A DNA stretch of 6,874 nucleotides from an uncultured Saprospiraceae bacterium (GCA_937930625.1 CALHBW010000073.1:1-6874); one strand, 5' to 3'. Shown: positions 1 through 6,164, numbered from the stretch's first letter. The notes: generated by a model from the letters alone, not told the origin. Numbers and translations: made by a program.

Positions 1-120
1 AACCATTAACCATTAACCATTAACCATTAACCATTAACCATTAACCATTAACCATTAACCATTAACCATTAACCATTAACCATTAACCATTAACCATTAA
101 CCATTAACCATTAACCATTA
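1..120. repeat. Perfect tandem heptanucleotide array, AACCATT x17
   Basis: Seventeen uninterrupted copies of AACCATT plus one base, with no mismatch, starting at the window edge, so the true array is probably longer. The right edge is sharp: the period breaks at position 121. Positions 118-120 are the TAA stop codon of the adjacent minus-strand gene. Because 7 is not divisible by 3 and each unit contains TAA on both strands, the array is closed in all six frames. Related degenerate copies lie at 4315-4349, 4387-4414 and 6542-6576. Resembles in form the heptanucleotide STRR repeats known from cyanobacteria; the role here is unknown. Confidence 0.97.
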
Positions 121-2085
121 CCTAGAAATAACTGAAGCTATCCCATTATTGGAAGACCAAAAGGATTTATCCTGACCGTCAATATCTCCATTCATGGTGA
201 AGTCTGCCGGTGAATATTGATAGAATAATCCGTTTTGTGCATCCCAGATTGCTTTATCCAGACCATTAAGGTCGTAACCTCCTGCATCGCCTACTTGGCT
301 AGCGTCGCCTGCGTACATACAATACTTGCTACCAACGAGTTTTTGTCCTGCGCTGACGGTGTTATTAGTACCAAAATTATAGGTCAGCATATTGCCAACC
401 AGATTGACAGGTGAACTTGTGAGAACACCTGCATGATTACGGTGTTCTATCAGGATATAAAAAGGGCCTGAAATACTTCCATCCAGTACGCAAGGGTCGA
501 TAAATTCTACTGACCCGTCTTTTTTCAATAAGGCTGCTGCCTGTGCTACTTCTGTGCTGATATTCATTCCGGTGCGGAAAGATACCAATACCCAATCGAC
601 TACATCAGCGTCATAATTTGCATTCGTCCAACCTGCACCTTCTGTTCCGAAATAATTCCAGGGAGCAATATTGTAAGGTTGACCGGCGGGAGTTGGTATG
701 CCGAGCGGACTAATAGGTGTTTTTCCCGGTAGCATACCTCTGTCGTTCAATCCTGTATCCATCTGACCACTTGCTTCATTCAATGGACCTTCTAAAAAGA
801 CGGTAAGGTCAATACCGACACAAACTGCTGATTGCAATTCGGTGGCTAATGTAAACCAATCATTGTCATTAAAAGCTATTTGATTGAATGTGAGGATATT
901 GCCTGAGATAGATGCTCCGAAAGTATGTATCGTTGCGTTGGAAAAATTGCCATCGTCACTATCAATCATCAGACCGTAATCATTCGCGTTGAATGGTCCG
1001 CTCATTCCCAATTCACCTAAATCAAAACTGACTGATACTGTTCCTACATCGCCCGTCTCTGACACGCGCCATTCGCGTGCAATTCGCTGAGTTGCTGTAC
1101 CCGGAACTTCTGAACTAATCATTGTTGTTGCCGCGCCGTCATTTCCCCAAACCAAGTATTCATCTTCGTTTAGATTGCTTGGTACATTCATGCGAACTAC
1201 TGCACCTGTTTCTTCGCTTTGGCTGTTGGTTTGATTTAAATTTTGGTTAGCATCTTTACCCAAACCGGCTATATTTTCAGGATACGCCGGGTGGTTAAAA
1301 TACACATGATTTTCTTCCGGAATATTGATACCATAACGTACATTCAAGTAAGAATGTACTTGGTTCATTTCCGCAGAGGTGAGAAAACGATTAAAGATGA
1401 TAACTTCTGCTATATCACCTTTCCAGTGATTGGAAGTAATGCCCGAACCGTCGTATTCTTGTCCAAGTGAGGCTTCATTTGCGCCTGAATTTTGCAGATT
1501 GTGTGTCCAGGGGGCAGATAATTCAGCATTTACATAGCCATCGACATAAAAATCTTGCTCCAGTTGAAAGGAAACCATCGTTTTCCTGTCGTGCATATTC
1601 TCGCTCCACATGACAGGAACGGTATTGTCATAGGTCAATTCTCCCGTTAATTTATGACCGAATTTCAGACGGTCACTGCCATTTGCATGGGTAGATAAAT
1701 AATAACCTACATCACTATCCGAACTCGGAGTCATTACCGTAAAAACGGTGCAATCACCCGAAAGTGGAGCGGCAGCTACATCCATTCTCATGTAGTCGTC
1801 CACTCCGTCAAATCGTAATATTTTGTGTCCGTTAATTTGGCTATTAACCAGCGTAGGTCTGTGAGTAGCAAGACTTTGTATCGCAAAACGTGTGGTATTC
1901 CCGTCCACATTATTCCATCTTTGCACTTGTGCTCCTCCTACAACCTGTTCATCTGCACGAAGCCACATGTATAGATTAGAGGAAACATTGCCCGGAGATT
2001 GGGCATATGAAGACAAAGAAAAGCTCGCCATAAGGACAAGCGACAGATAAATCTTAATTATTTTTGTAAATGTACAATTATTCAT
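118..2085 (-). CDS. Secreted LamG-like surface protein with C-terminal dockerin-like pair
   Basis: A 655-residue exported protein, probably cell-surface or extracellular; the exact role is unknown. Residues 1-28 form a signal peptide (KIIK, a hydrophobic stretch, then SSYA with likely cleavage after A28). Residues about 37-252 look like a LamG/concanavalin A-like beta-sandwich, starting at LYMWLRADEQV and closing with AEVIIFNRFLTSAEM and a YLNVRYGI tail. Residues about 258-420 resemble a beta-rich module frequent in Bacteroidota surface proteins (NIAGLGKDANQNLNQ, then REWRVSETGDVG); I believe this is DUF8202-like, from memory. Residues about 422-570 carry a recurrent phylum-specific module (VFLEGPLN, DWVLVSFR, IEHRNHAGVL). 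Residues 594-648 contain two dockerin-like segments sharing a LDKAIW/QDKSFW core; the second has a full Ca-loop pattern D628, T630, N632, G633, D634, D636, D639. No type IX secretion tail of the usual YPNP type is seen. The stop codon lies in the AACCATT array. A weak promoter-like box, TAGTTTTA, lies at 2159-2166 with no convincing -33 element. Confidence 0.9.
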   Translation of the reverse strand: MNNCTFTKIIKIYLSLVLMASFSLSSYAQSPGNVSSNLYMWLRADEQVVGGAQVQRWNNVDGNTTRFAIQSLATHRPTLVNSQINGHKILRFDGVDDYMRMDVAAAPLSGDCTVFTVMTPSSDSDVGYYLSTHANGSDRLKFGHKLTGELTYDNTVPVMWSENMHDRKTMVSFQLEQDFYVDGYVNAELSAPWTHNLQNSGANEASLGQEYDGSGITSNHWKGDIAEVIIFNRFLTSAEMNQVHSYLNVRYGINIPEENHVYFNHPAYPENIAGLGKDANQNLNQTNSQSEETGAVVRMNVPSNLNEDEYLVWGNDGAATTMISSEVPGTATQRIAREWRVSETGDVGTVSVSFDLGELGMSGPFNANDYGLMIDSDDGNFSNATIHTFGASISGNILTFNQIAFNDNDWFTLATELQSAVCVGIDLTVFLEGPLNEASGQMDTGLNDRGMLPGKTPISPLGIPTPAGQPYNIAPWNYFGTEGAGWTNANYDADVVDWVLVSFRTGMNISTEVAQAAALLKKDGSVEFIDPCVLDGSISGPFYILIEHRNHAGVLTSSPVNLVGNMLTYNFGTNNTVSAGQKLVGSKYCMYAGDASQVGDAGGYDLNGLDKAIWDAQNGLFYQYSPADFTMNGDIDGQDKSFWSSNNGIASVISR

Positions 2086-2175
2086 AATTAGAATCAGGGT
2101 GGTCTCGTGAATGTAGATAGTATAGAAAATGGATGGATAAGTGCTTACTTTCGATAGGTAAAACTAAAGGAAGGG

Positions 2176-2209
2176 ACGTTAATGTTTTAATAAAAAATAA
2201 CGCTAATGT
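2176..2209. repeat. Imperfect direct repeat ACGYTAATGT x2 upstream of the secreted-protein gene
   Basis: ACGTTAATGT at 2176-2185 and ACGCTAATGT at 2200-2209 differ by one base and start 24 bp apart. They lie in the 182-bp spacer upstream of the minus-strand secreted-protein gene, just beyond the weak promoter-like box at 2159-2166. They could be a regulator-binding pair, but the spacer is AT-rich and chance is a real alternative. Confidence 0.3.
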
Positions 2210-2249
2210 GACAGGGTAAAATTAAATAAAATCTTAATGAGTGGTGGTG

Positions 2250-2274
2250 AGGGCTATGAGTTGTGGGTTATGAG
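2250..2274. repeat. Short heptamer-period repeat (CTATGAG / TTGTGGG / TTATGAG)
   Basis: Three 7-bp units, CTATGAG, TTGTGGG and TTATGAG, run together at about 2254-2274 after a GAGGG run. The TAA stop codon of the TonB-domain gene (2268-2270) lies inside the last unit, so its final residues are encoded by repeat sequence. The word is different from AACCATT but the period is the same. Confidence 0.6.
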
Positions 2275-2720
2275 CGAATCTTTATCGTAATTTGATAACT
2301 ATTTTTGTTGGTATTTTTCTTTACTTTAGAAGACTTAGAAGGTGTGTATTGATATTGAATAGCAGTTTTTTTAATTTCGGATTTAGGTGTTTTTTGTTGA
2401 GGTAATCTGAAATTAATGGTAAGGGTTTTGTTGAAAGTGACTTTCATACCGCGATTTTTAGGCACTTCAAAGTGTAATAAATGTACCAAGCGAATGGCTT
2501 CTTCATCACAGCCATATCCAAGCCCCTTTTCTACCTTTGCACGAATAACTTTCCCTTTATGATTCAGCGAATAGGCTACGCGTACTTTGCCTTCTATCTT
2601 TGCTTCCAAGGCTTTTTTAGGATAGCGCATTTCTTTTTTAATCAATTCATTAATTGCTGCTCGCCCACCGGGGTAGGAAGGTCGTTGAATGAAGTTTTTT
2701 GCTTGTTTTGATTTTTTCAT
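2268..2720 (-). CDS. TonB C-terminal domain protein without membrane anchor
   Basis: 150 residues. Residues about 15-107 match the TonB C-terminal fold as found in Bacteroidota: YPGG at 16-19, RYPKKALE at 32-39, EGKVRVAYSL at 43-52, GKVIRAKV at 56-63, GYGCDEEAIR at 68-77, and a final strand TINFRLP. In classical TonB this domain contacts the TonB box of outer-membrane receptors and is tethered to the inner membrane by an N-terminal helix. Here the domain begins almost at the N-terminus (MKKSKQAKNF), with no hydrophobic segment, signal peptide or proline-rich linker. The frame stays open upstream only to a TAG at 2778-2780 and has no other ATG, so the anchor has not been missed by choosing a late start. 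The tail (about 108-150) is Lys/Ser/Thr-rich and basic. A role in transport energisation is therefore doubtful; a soluble partner or degenerate paralogue is possible. Confidence 0.85.
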   Translation of the reverse strand: MKKSKQAKNFIQRPSYPGGRAAINELIKKEMRYPKKALEAKIEGKVRVAYSLNHKGKVIRAKVEKGLGYGCDEEAIRLVHLLHFEVPKNRGMKVTFNKTLTINFRLPQQKTPKSEIKKTAIQYQYTPSKSSKVKKNTNKNSYQITIKIRS

Positions 2721-2729
2721 GTGAAGAGC

Positions 2730-2786
2730 AGTTGATAGTTCATGGTTGATAGTAGGGGAATTGAATTCATCTATGAACTATCAACT
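2730..2786. repeat. 14-bp perfect inverted repeat built of 7-bp words
   Basis: AGTTGATAGTTCAT at 2730-2743 is exactly complementary to ATGAACTATCAACT at 2773-2786, with a loop of about 29 nt. The left arm continues into GTTGATA-GTTCATG-GTTGATA, which has a 7-bp period, and the right arm reads TATGAAC-TATCAAC, also period 7. It lies between the processive glycosyltransferase and the TonB-domain gene. It ends 10 nt before the latter's ATG and would fall in its leader if the promoter at 2796-2803 is used. No U-run follows on the minus strand, so it is not a standard intrinsic terminator for the upstream glycosyltransferase. Confidence 0.75.
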
Positions 2787-2795
2787 AATTTTCCC

Positions 2796-2803
2796 CAAAA
2801 TTA
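2796..2803 (-). promoter_or_regulatory. Candidate Bacteroidota -7 box TAATTTTG
   Basis: On the minus strand this reads TAATTTTG, an exact match to the Bacteroidota -7 consensus TAnnTTTG. It sits 76 nt upstream of the ATG of the TonB-domain gene. A clear TTG -33 element is not visible at the expected spacing. It also overlaps a small palindrome (TAATTTT CCCC AAAATTA, 2786-2803), so the match could be incidental in AT-rich DNA. Confidence 0.35.
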
Positions 2804-2826
2804 ATCATAAATTCGTTGCCATGCTG

Positions 2827-4308
2827 CTATTTCAGGCTTAAATGCCGCAATGAATAGTAACAAATCCCACCGAATCCAATAAACAACATGGTATGAAAGA
2901 CGAGAAAAGGGTGATTTTCGATATATATCATTTGAAAAATGATAGCAAAAAGAAAATATAATGCGAGTATGCCTTCCATGATGGTCGTCCATGTAATTTT
3001 TTGGGCGAGATAGCTGCGATTTCGGAAACTATCTTTAAGATTGTTGATATTGAATTTTGGAGTGCGGATGAAGGCAGTTTTTTTACCGATATAACCCTGC
3101 AAAACCGCGATGGTATTGTGCAGGGAAAGCCCCATTGAAAGGGAGAGGAAGATGGGATAGATGAAAATGAATTTTAGCAGTGTACGAAGATAATTTTCTT
3201 GCCGAATGGCGTGTACATTTGCAAAATAATAGACGATACTCATCGCAATGACAGCTATATAAAATACACCTGCATAGGTCATATCAACGTGTATATGCTC
3301 TAACACAAACATCATCGGAACACTCAAAATAGCGAGTAAGAAAATACACACAAACACACTACTTCCCATCAAATGCACTGTGCCATGTATCTTTTTACGA
3401 AGAGGAATAGGGGCTTTCCAGATGAGTGGAATCATCTTTCGGGCGGTTTCTGCGCCGCCTTTTGTCCATCTGAATTGTTGGGATTTTAAGCCGTTCATTT
3501 CGGCGGGAAGTTCGGCGGGTGCGCCTACTTTTTCGAGGAAAACAATTTGCCAGCCTTTGAGTTGGGCGCGGTAGCTGAGGTCGAGGTCTTCGGTGAGGGT
3601 GTCAGCTTCCCAACCACCTGCGTCGTCGATAGTTTCGCGTCGCCATACGCCTGCCGTGCCGTTGAATTGAAGCAGACAATCGCCCGCATATCGCCCGTGT
3701 TGTTCGACGGTAAAGTGTACGTCCAATTGCATCGCCTGCAAGCGTGTGAGGAGCGAATAATTTTTGTTGATATGTTCCCAACGGGTCTGTACGACGCCTA
3801 TTTTTTCATTTTTAAAATAAGGCAAAGTACGACGTAAGAAATCAGGATTAGGCAGAAAATCTGCATCAAAAATTGCAATGAAATCTCCCTTTGCAAATTG
3901 CATACCATCGCGTAGTGCGCCTGCCTTATAGCCTTCGCGTATCTCGCGAGTTACTTGCTTGATATTGAAACCCTTAGCTGTGTATTCTTCTACTTTTTTA
4001 CGGGTGATTTCGAGTGTCTCATCTGTCGAATCGTCCAGTATGTGAATTTCGTATTTGTCTTTTGGATAATCAAATTTTGCAATATTATCAATCAATCGCT
4101 CTACTACGTAGAGCTCATTATATATCGGAAGTTGAATCGTGACAAAAGGCAGCTCTGAATCTCCATTGAGTGGTTTCAAATCCGGTTTAGGTTTACCATT
4201 TTTTTTGTGGTAATAATACAGTAAATGCGTCTGCATCAGGCAATAAACCGTAATATATAATAAAGCTAAACAGTAAAATGTAATGAGTACGTAAGTGATA
4301 ATTTCCAT
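2827..4308 (-). CDS. Processive membrane glycosyltransferase, family GT2 (cellulose-synthase-like)
   Basis: A 493-residue inner-membrane enzyme that should transfer sugars from a nucleotide-sugar donor, probably repeatedly, to build a beta-linked polysaccharide. The full GT2 catalytic set is present: PIYNE at 61-65, LDDSTD at 91-96, the metal-binding DAD at 148-150, TED at 239-241 (catalytic base D241), and the processivity motif QQFRW at 277-281. One membrane helix precedes the catalytic domain (about 3-30), and about five follow it (around 311-335, 345-363, 377-396, 440-462, 467-487). This topology and length fit the Bacteroidota cellulose-synthase family and CslA/CslC-like glucan or mannan synthases. 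No PilZ c-di-GMP domain is seen at the C-terminus, unlike bacterial BcsA, and no bcsB-like partner is in the window, so cellulose as the product is not supported. The neighbouring gene upstream in transcription order is another GT2. The leader before the ATG is A-rich and holds a heptamer repeat. Confidence 0.93.
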   Translation of the reverse strand: MEIITYVLITFYCLALLYITVYCLMQTHLLYYYHKKNGKPKPDLKPLNGDSELPFVTIQLPIYNELYVVERLIDNIAKFDYPKDKYEIHILDDSTDETLEITRKKVEEYTAKGFNIKQVTREIREGYKAGALRDGMQFAKGDFIAIFDADFLPNPDFLRRTLPYFKNEKIGVVQTRWEHINKNYSLLTRLQAMQLDVHFTVEQHGRYAGDCLLQFNGTAGVWRRETIDDAGGWEADTLTEDLDLSYRAQLKGWQIVFLEKVGAPAELPAEMNGLKSQQFRWTKGGAETARKMIPLIWKAPIPLRKKIHGTVHLMGSSVFVCIFLLAILSVPMMFVLEHIHVDMTYAGVFYIAVIAMSIVYYFANVHAIRQENYLRTLLKFIFIYPIFLSLSMGLSLHNTIAVLQGYIGKKTAFIRTPKFNINNLKDSFRNRSYLAQKITWTTIMEGILALYFLFAIIFQMIYIENHPFLVFHTMLFIGFGGICYYSLRHLSLK

Positions 4309-4314
4309 TTATTT

Positions 4315-4349
4315 TTAATGGTTAACGGTTAATGGTTAATGGTTAATAA
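4315..4349. repeat. Degenerate heptamer array TTAATGG x5
   Basis: Units TTAATGG, TTAACGG, TTAATGG, TTAATGG and TTAATAA. This is the reverse complement of the AACCATT word at 1-120, in the opposite orientation, starting 7 bp from the ATG of the processive glycosyltransferase gene. Together with 4387-4414 it forms the arms of a long imperfect hairpin. Confidence 0.85.
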
Positions 4350-4357
4350 TTAAATCA

Positions 4358-4380
4358 ATGTTTTTGCGAAGCAAAAACAT
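4358..4380. other. Perfect 10-bp hairpin in the spacer between two glycosyltransferase genes
   Basis: ATGTTTTTGC (4358-4367) pairs exactly with GCAAAAACAT (4371-4380) around a GAA loop (TTC on the minus strand). No T-run follows on either strand, so a standard intrinsic terminator is not well supported, although the hairpin lies just after the end of the DPM-like glycosyltransferase. It is flanked by inverted heptamer blocks and could act as an RNA-stability or attenuation element, or be a small mobile palindrome. Confidence 0.7.
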
Positions 4381-4386
4381 GTCATT

Positions 4387-4414
4387 AAGCATTAACCATT
4401 GACCATTAACCATT
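4387..4414. repeat. Degenerate heptamer array AACCATT x4
   Basis: Units AAGCATT, AACCATT, GACCATT and AACCATT, in the same orientation as the array at 1-120 and opposite to 4315-4349. It stops one base before the stop codon (4416-4418) of the minus-strand DPM-like glycosyltransferase. Confidence 0.85.
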
Positions 4415-4415
4415 A

Positions 4416-5117
4416 TTAAAGAAGTTTAAAAATTGTCCAGAGAATTTTGTGTCCGGCGAGTATCGTGCCTTTGACTGTGCCGGAGACTTTTGATTTACCG
4501 ATGCGTTTGCGATAATTGACCGGGACTTCGGTGCATTTGTATTTCATTTTAGCGGCTTTGACTTGCATTTCTACTGTCCAGCCGTAAGTGGTATCTTGCA
4601 TATCGAGGTCGAGGAGTTTTTGCCATTTGATGGCGCGAAAAGGTCCTAAGTCTGTAAATTCATATTTGTAAAATAATCGTATCAAATTGGTAGCAAGCCA
4701 GTTGCCGAAGATTTGTTGAGGCGTCATTGAGCCGCGTTCCAAGTTGCCTAATGCCCGTGACCCAATCACCATATCCATTTCATTATCAGTGATTTGTGCG
4801 ACCAATAATCGTGCTTCTTCCGGGTAATCCGAGTAGTCGCCGTCCAGAAAGACGACAATATCCGGCTGCTCTTCGGCGGGTTTATTTCGTAGATAATTGA
4901 TACCTTTCAGACAGGCATGACCGTAACCTTTTTGTGGTTCGTCGAGTACCGTAGCACCGCTTGTACGAGCAACTTCGGCAGTGCGGTCGGTACTACCGTT
5001 ATTACATACGATAATTTCGCGGATAAGGTTGCGCGGAATTTCTGCGAGGACTTTATCCACAGCATTCTCTTCATTAAACGCCGGAATGATGATGTCGATA
5101 GTTGTGTGTTGCGGCAT
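4416..5117 (-). CDS. Soluble GT2 glycosyltransferase, DPM/DPG-synthase-like
   Basis: A 233-residue GT-A fold enzyme of the polyprenyl-phosphate sugar transferase type (dolichyl-phosphate mannose/glucose synthase-like). It probably loads a sugar from a nucleotide donor onto a lipid carrier or related acceptor. Motifs: IIPAFNEE at 10-17, NNGSTD at 39-44, the metal-binding DGD at 92-94, GSRALGNLERGS at 119-130, TDLGPFRAI at 155-163, YGWTVEMQVKA at 178-188, and GKSKVSGT at 207-214. There is no C-terminal membrane pair, so it is likely peripheral. The same frame stays open to an ATG at 5189, giving 257 residues. I prefer the ATG at 5117 because the fold starts right after it (TTIDIIIPAFNE). The 24 extra residues look non-conserved, and the 5189 start sits between a terminator-like hairpin and a promoter-like box at 5145-5152. 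It lies upstream of the processive GT2, 107 bp apart, and the two may share a pathway. Confidence 0.88.
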   Translation of the reverse strand: MPQHTTIDIIIPAFNEENAVDKVLAEIPRNLIREIIVCNNGSTDRTAEVARTSGATVLDEPQKGYGHACLKGINYLRNKPAEEQPDIVVFLDGDYSDYPEEARLLVAQITDNEMDMVIGSRALGNLERGSMTPQQIFGNWLATNLIRLFYKYEFTDLGPFRAIKWQKLLDLDMQDTTYGWTVEMQVKAAKMKYKCTEVPVNYRKRIGKSKVSGTVKGTILAGHKILWTIFKLL

Positions 5118-5144
5118 GTTTGGTAGCGTGTTAATTTTGCGGAC

Positions 5145-5152
5145 TAAAAGTA
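5145..5152 (-). promoter_or_regulatory. Promoter-like box TACTTTTA
   Basis: On the minus strand the context is CCGTACTTTTAGTCCGC, matching TAnnTTTG in all but the last base. It lies 27 nt upstream of the preferred ATG at 5117, which would give a leader of roughly 20 nt. No clear TTG -33 element is visible. If real, it lies inside the longer 257-residue reading and so argues for the shorter protein. Confidence 0.4.
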
Positions 5153-5193
5153 CGGAAAATTTGGGGCTTGGATGTCGGTTGGGAGACATCGAA

Positions 5194-5216
5194 AAGCCTT
5201 ATTTGTTTTAAGGCTT
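5194..5216 (-). terminator. Terminator-like hairpin after the nuclease gene
   Basis: AAGCCTTA (5194-5201) pairs with TAAGGCTT (5209-5216), an 8-bp stem with a 7-nt loop. On the minus strand it is preceded by an A-run and the stem is followed by TTTTCG. The stop codon of the nuclease gene (5208-5210) lies within the hairpin. The T-tract is short, but a run of six T follows close by on the plus strand (5219-5224), so the structure may be weak or bidirectional. Confidence 0.5.
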
Positions 5217-6158
5217 GATTTTTTGGATATATTCGAGTGTGACACCAAAATCTTCTGCAATTTCTTCTTTCGTGAGTTTGCCTCGTCTTAATGCTCGTAG
5301 TATTGAGCGATTGACTTTTTCCTCTGCTTCTATTGCTTTTTCTTGTGCTTCTATTGCTTTTTGTTCTGCTTCTATTGCTTTTTGTTCTGCTTCTGTTGCT
5401 TTTTGTTCTGCTTCTTTTCTTTTCTGTTCTTCCTCTTTTCTTTTTTGTTCTTCCTCTTTTCTGCCCATTTCAATGTTGAGGGCTAGGGTGGCTTTTCGCA
5501 TTTCTTGTATATTGGCTTCGTAGTGTTCCATTGGCGTTATGTTATTGTTTTCGGCAATTTTGGCAGCTCTTGCAACGGCAGGGTTGGCTAGATTGATATT
5601 TGGGTTTTTAGGGTTGTGAATAGATTCTTTAATGAGTTCAAGCCAGTCTTTGATTTCTTGCGGGGTGTTCTCATCCACAAATTCGGTGTTGAGCATCACC
5701 ATTTTGTGATTGTGCATGTGCCGATATTGACCTTCGAGTGTGCGCGGGTTGATGTCGGTTATTAGTACATCATCTTTTATCGGCTTTCCACTTTCTTCTG
5801 CTATCTGATAAGCACGGGTGACGACGACGATGACATATACTTCTTTATTAAATTCATACAGATTACCACTATTCAATTGTACATCCACCAAATTACCAAG
5901 AAAATAATGCAAAAACCGCCGATAGGTATAGTCATAATCGACTTTTTGAATTTCTACAACGGTGCGATTTGTAGTATCTTCAGCAAATAAATCCATCCTA
6001 AAATTAATTGCCCCGACTTGTGGTGACAGAGATTTCTCCGTCTCGACTTTATCAATTTCTAAGTCAAGTCCCAATACATCCTTCACAAAGCCTTTGAATA
6101 CTTCTACATCCGTAAAGACTTTTTTGAAATGCACCTCATTATCAAGATTGATGAGCAT
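5208..6158 (-). CDS. PD-(D/E)XK nuclease of the Rpn / transposase-like family
   Basis: 316 residues, cytoplasmic. Residues about 1-230 match the Bacteroidota PD-(D/E)XK nuclease family often annotated as a putative transposase (Rpn-like). The catalytic core is visible as RMDLFAED with D56, then VVEIQK with E69 and Q71 (E-x-Q variant), with DYTYRRFLHYF following. Family members in E. coli are DNA nucleases that promote RecA-independent recombination and have been linked to phage defence. Residues 233-281 are seven exact-register heptads (RKEEEQK, RKEEEQK, RKEAEQK, ATEAEQK, AIEAEQK, AIEAQEK, AIEAEEK), a charged coiled coil encoded by 21-bp repeats. Residues about 284-316 form a small helix-turn-helix-like end (LTKEEIAEDFGVTLEYI). 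Methionines at 210, 220 and 231 could start a C-terminal short isoform. It looks intact. No transposon ends or target duplications bound it, so it is probably not a moving element itself. Confidence 0.9.
   Translation of the reverse strand: MLINLDNEVHFKKVFTDVEVFKGFVKDVLGLDLEIDKVETEKSLSPQVGAINFRMDLFAEDTTNRTVVEIQKVDYDYTYRRFLHYFLGNLVDVQLNSGNLYEFNKEVYVIVVVTRAYQIAEESGKPIKDDVLITDINPRTLEGQYRHMHNHKMVMLNTEFVDENTPQEIKDWLELIKESIHNPKNPNINLANPAVARAAKIAENNNITPMEHYEANIQEMRKATLALNIEMGRKEEEQKRKEEEQKRKEAEQKATEAEQKAIEAEQKAIEAQEKAIEAEEKVNRSILRALRRGKLTKEEIAEDFGVTLEYIQKIKP
5316..5462. repeat. Seven 21-bp in-frame repeats inside the nuclease gene
   Basis: Seven tandem 21-bp units, pyrimidine-rich on the plus strand (for example CTATTGCTTTTTGTTCTGC), encode the seven heptads of the coiled coil at residues 233-281. 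The units fall into two groups: an EEEQK type near 5420-5462 and an AEQK type near 5316-5419. Unit loss or gain would keep the reading frame, so the coiled-coil length is likely to vary between strains. Confidence 0.85.
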
Positions 6159-6164
6159 AATGTC

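Noticed and set aside
1..120. CRISPR array or telomere-like end
   Set aside because: Units of 7 bp have no spacers, and related copies lie inside the region next to ordinary genes, so neither a CRISPR nor a chromosome end is indicated.
2101..2160. Plus-strand TACTTTCG box at 2145-2152 as a promoter
   Set aside because: It has one mismatch to the consensus and no gene begins downstream on that strand.
2786..2803. Small palindrome TAATTTT-CCCC-AAAATTA as a terminator
   Set aside because: The stem is only A/T pairs with no following T-run on the minus strand; too weak to call.
3380..3837. Overlapping plus-strand frames of 64 and 96 codons
   Set aside because: They are shadows of the glycosyltransferase catalytic domain, whose motifs are all on the minus strand.
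5215..5523. 102-codon plus-strand frame rich in Ser, Ala, Phe and Cys
   Set aside because: It is the antisense of the nuclease coiled-coil repeats; the periodic composition explains the absence of stops.
5208..6158. Complete insertion sequence around the transposase-like nuclease
   Set aside because: No terminal inverted repeats or target duplications bracket the gene; the family label transposase is historical, and the palindromic element lies only on one side.
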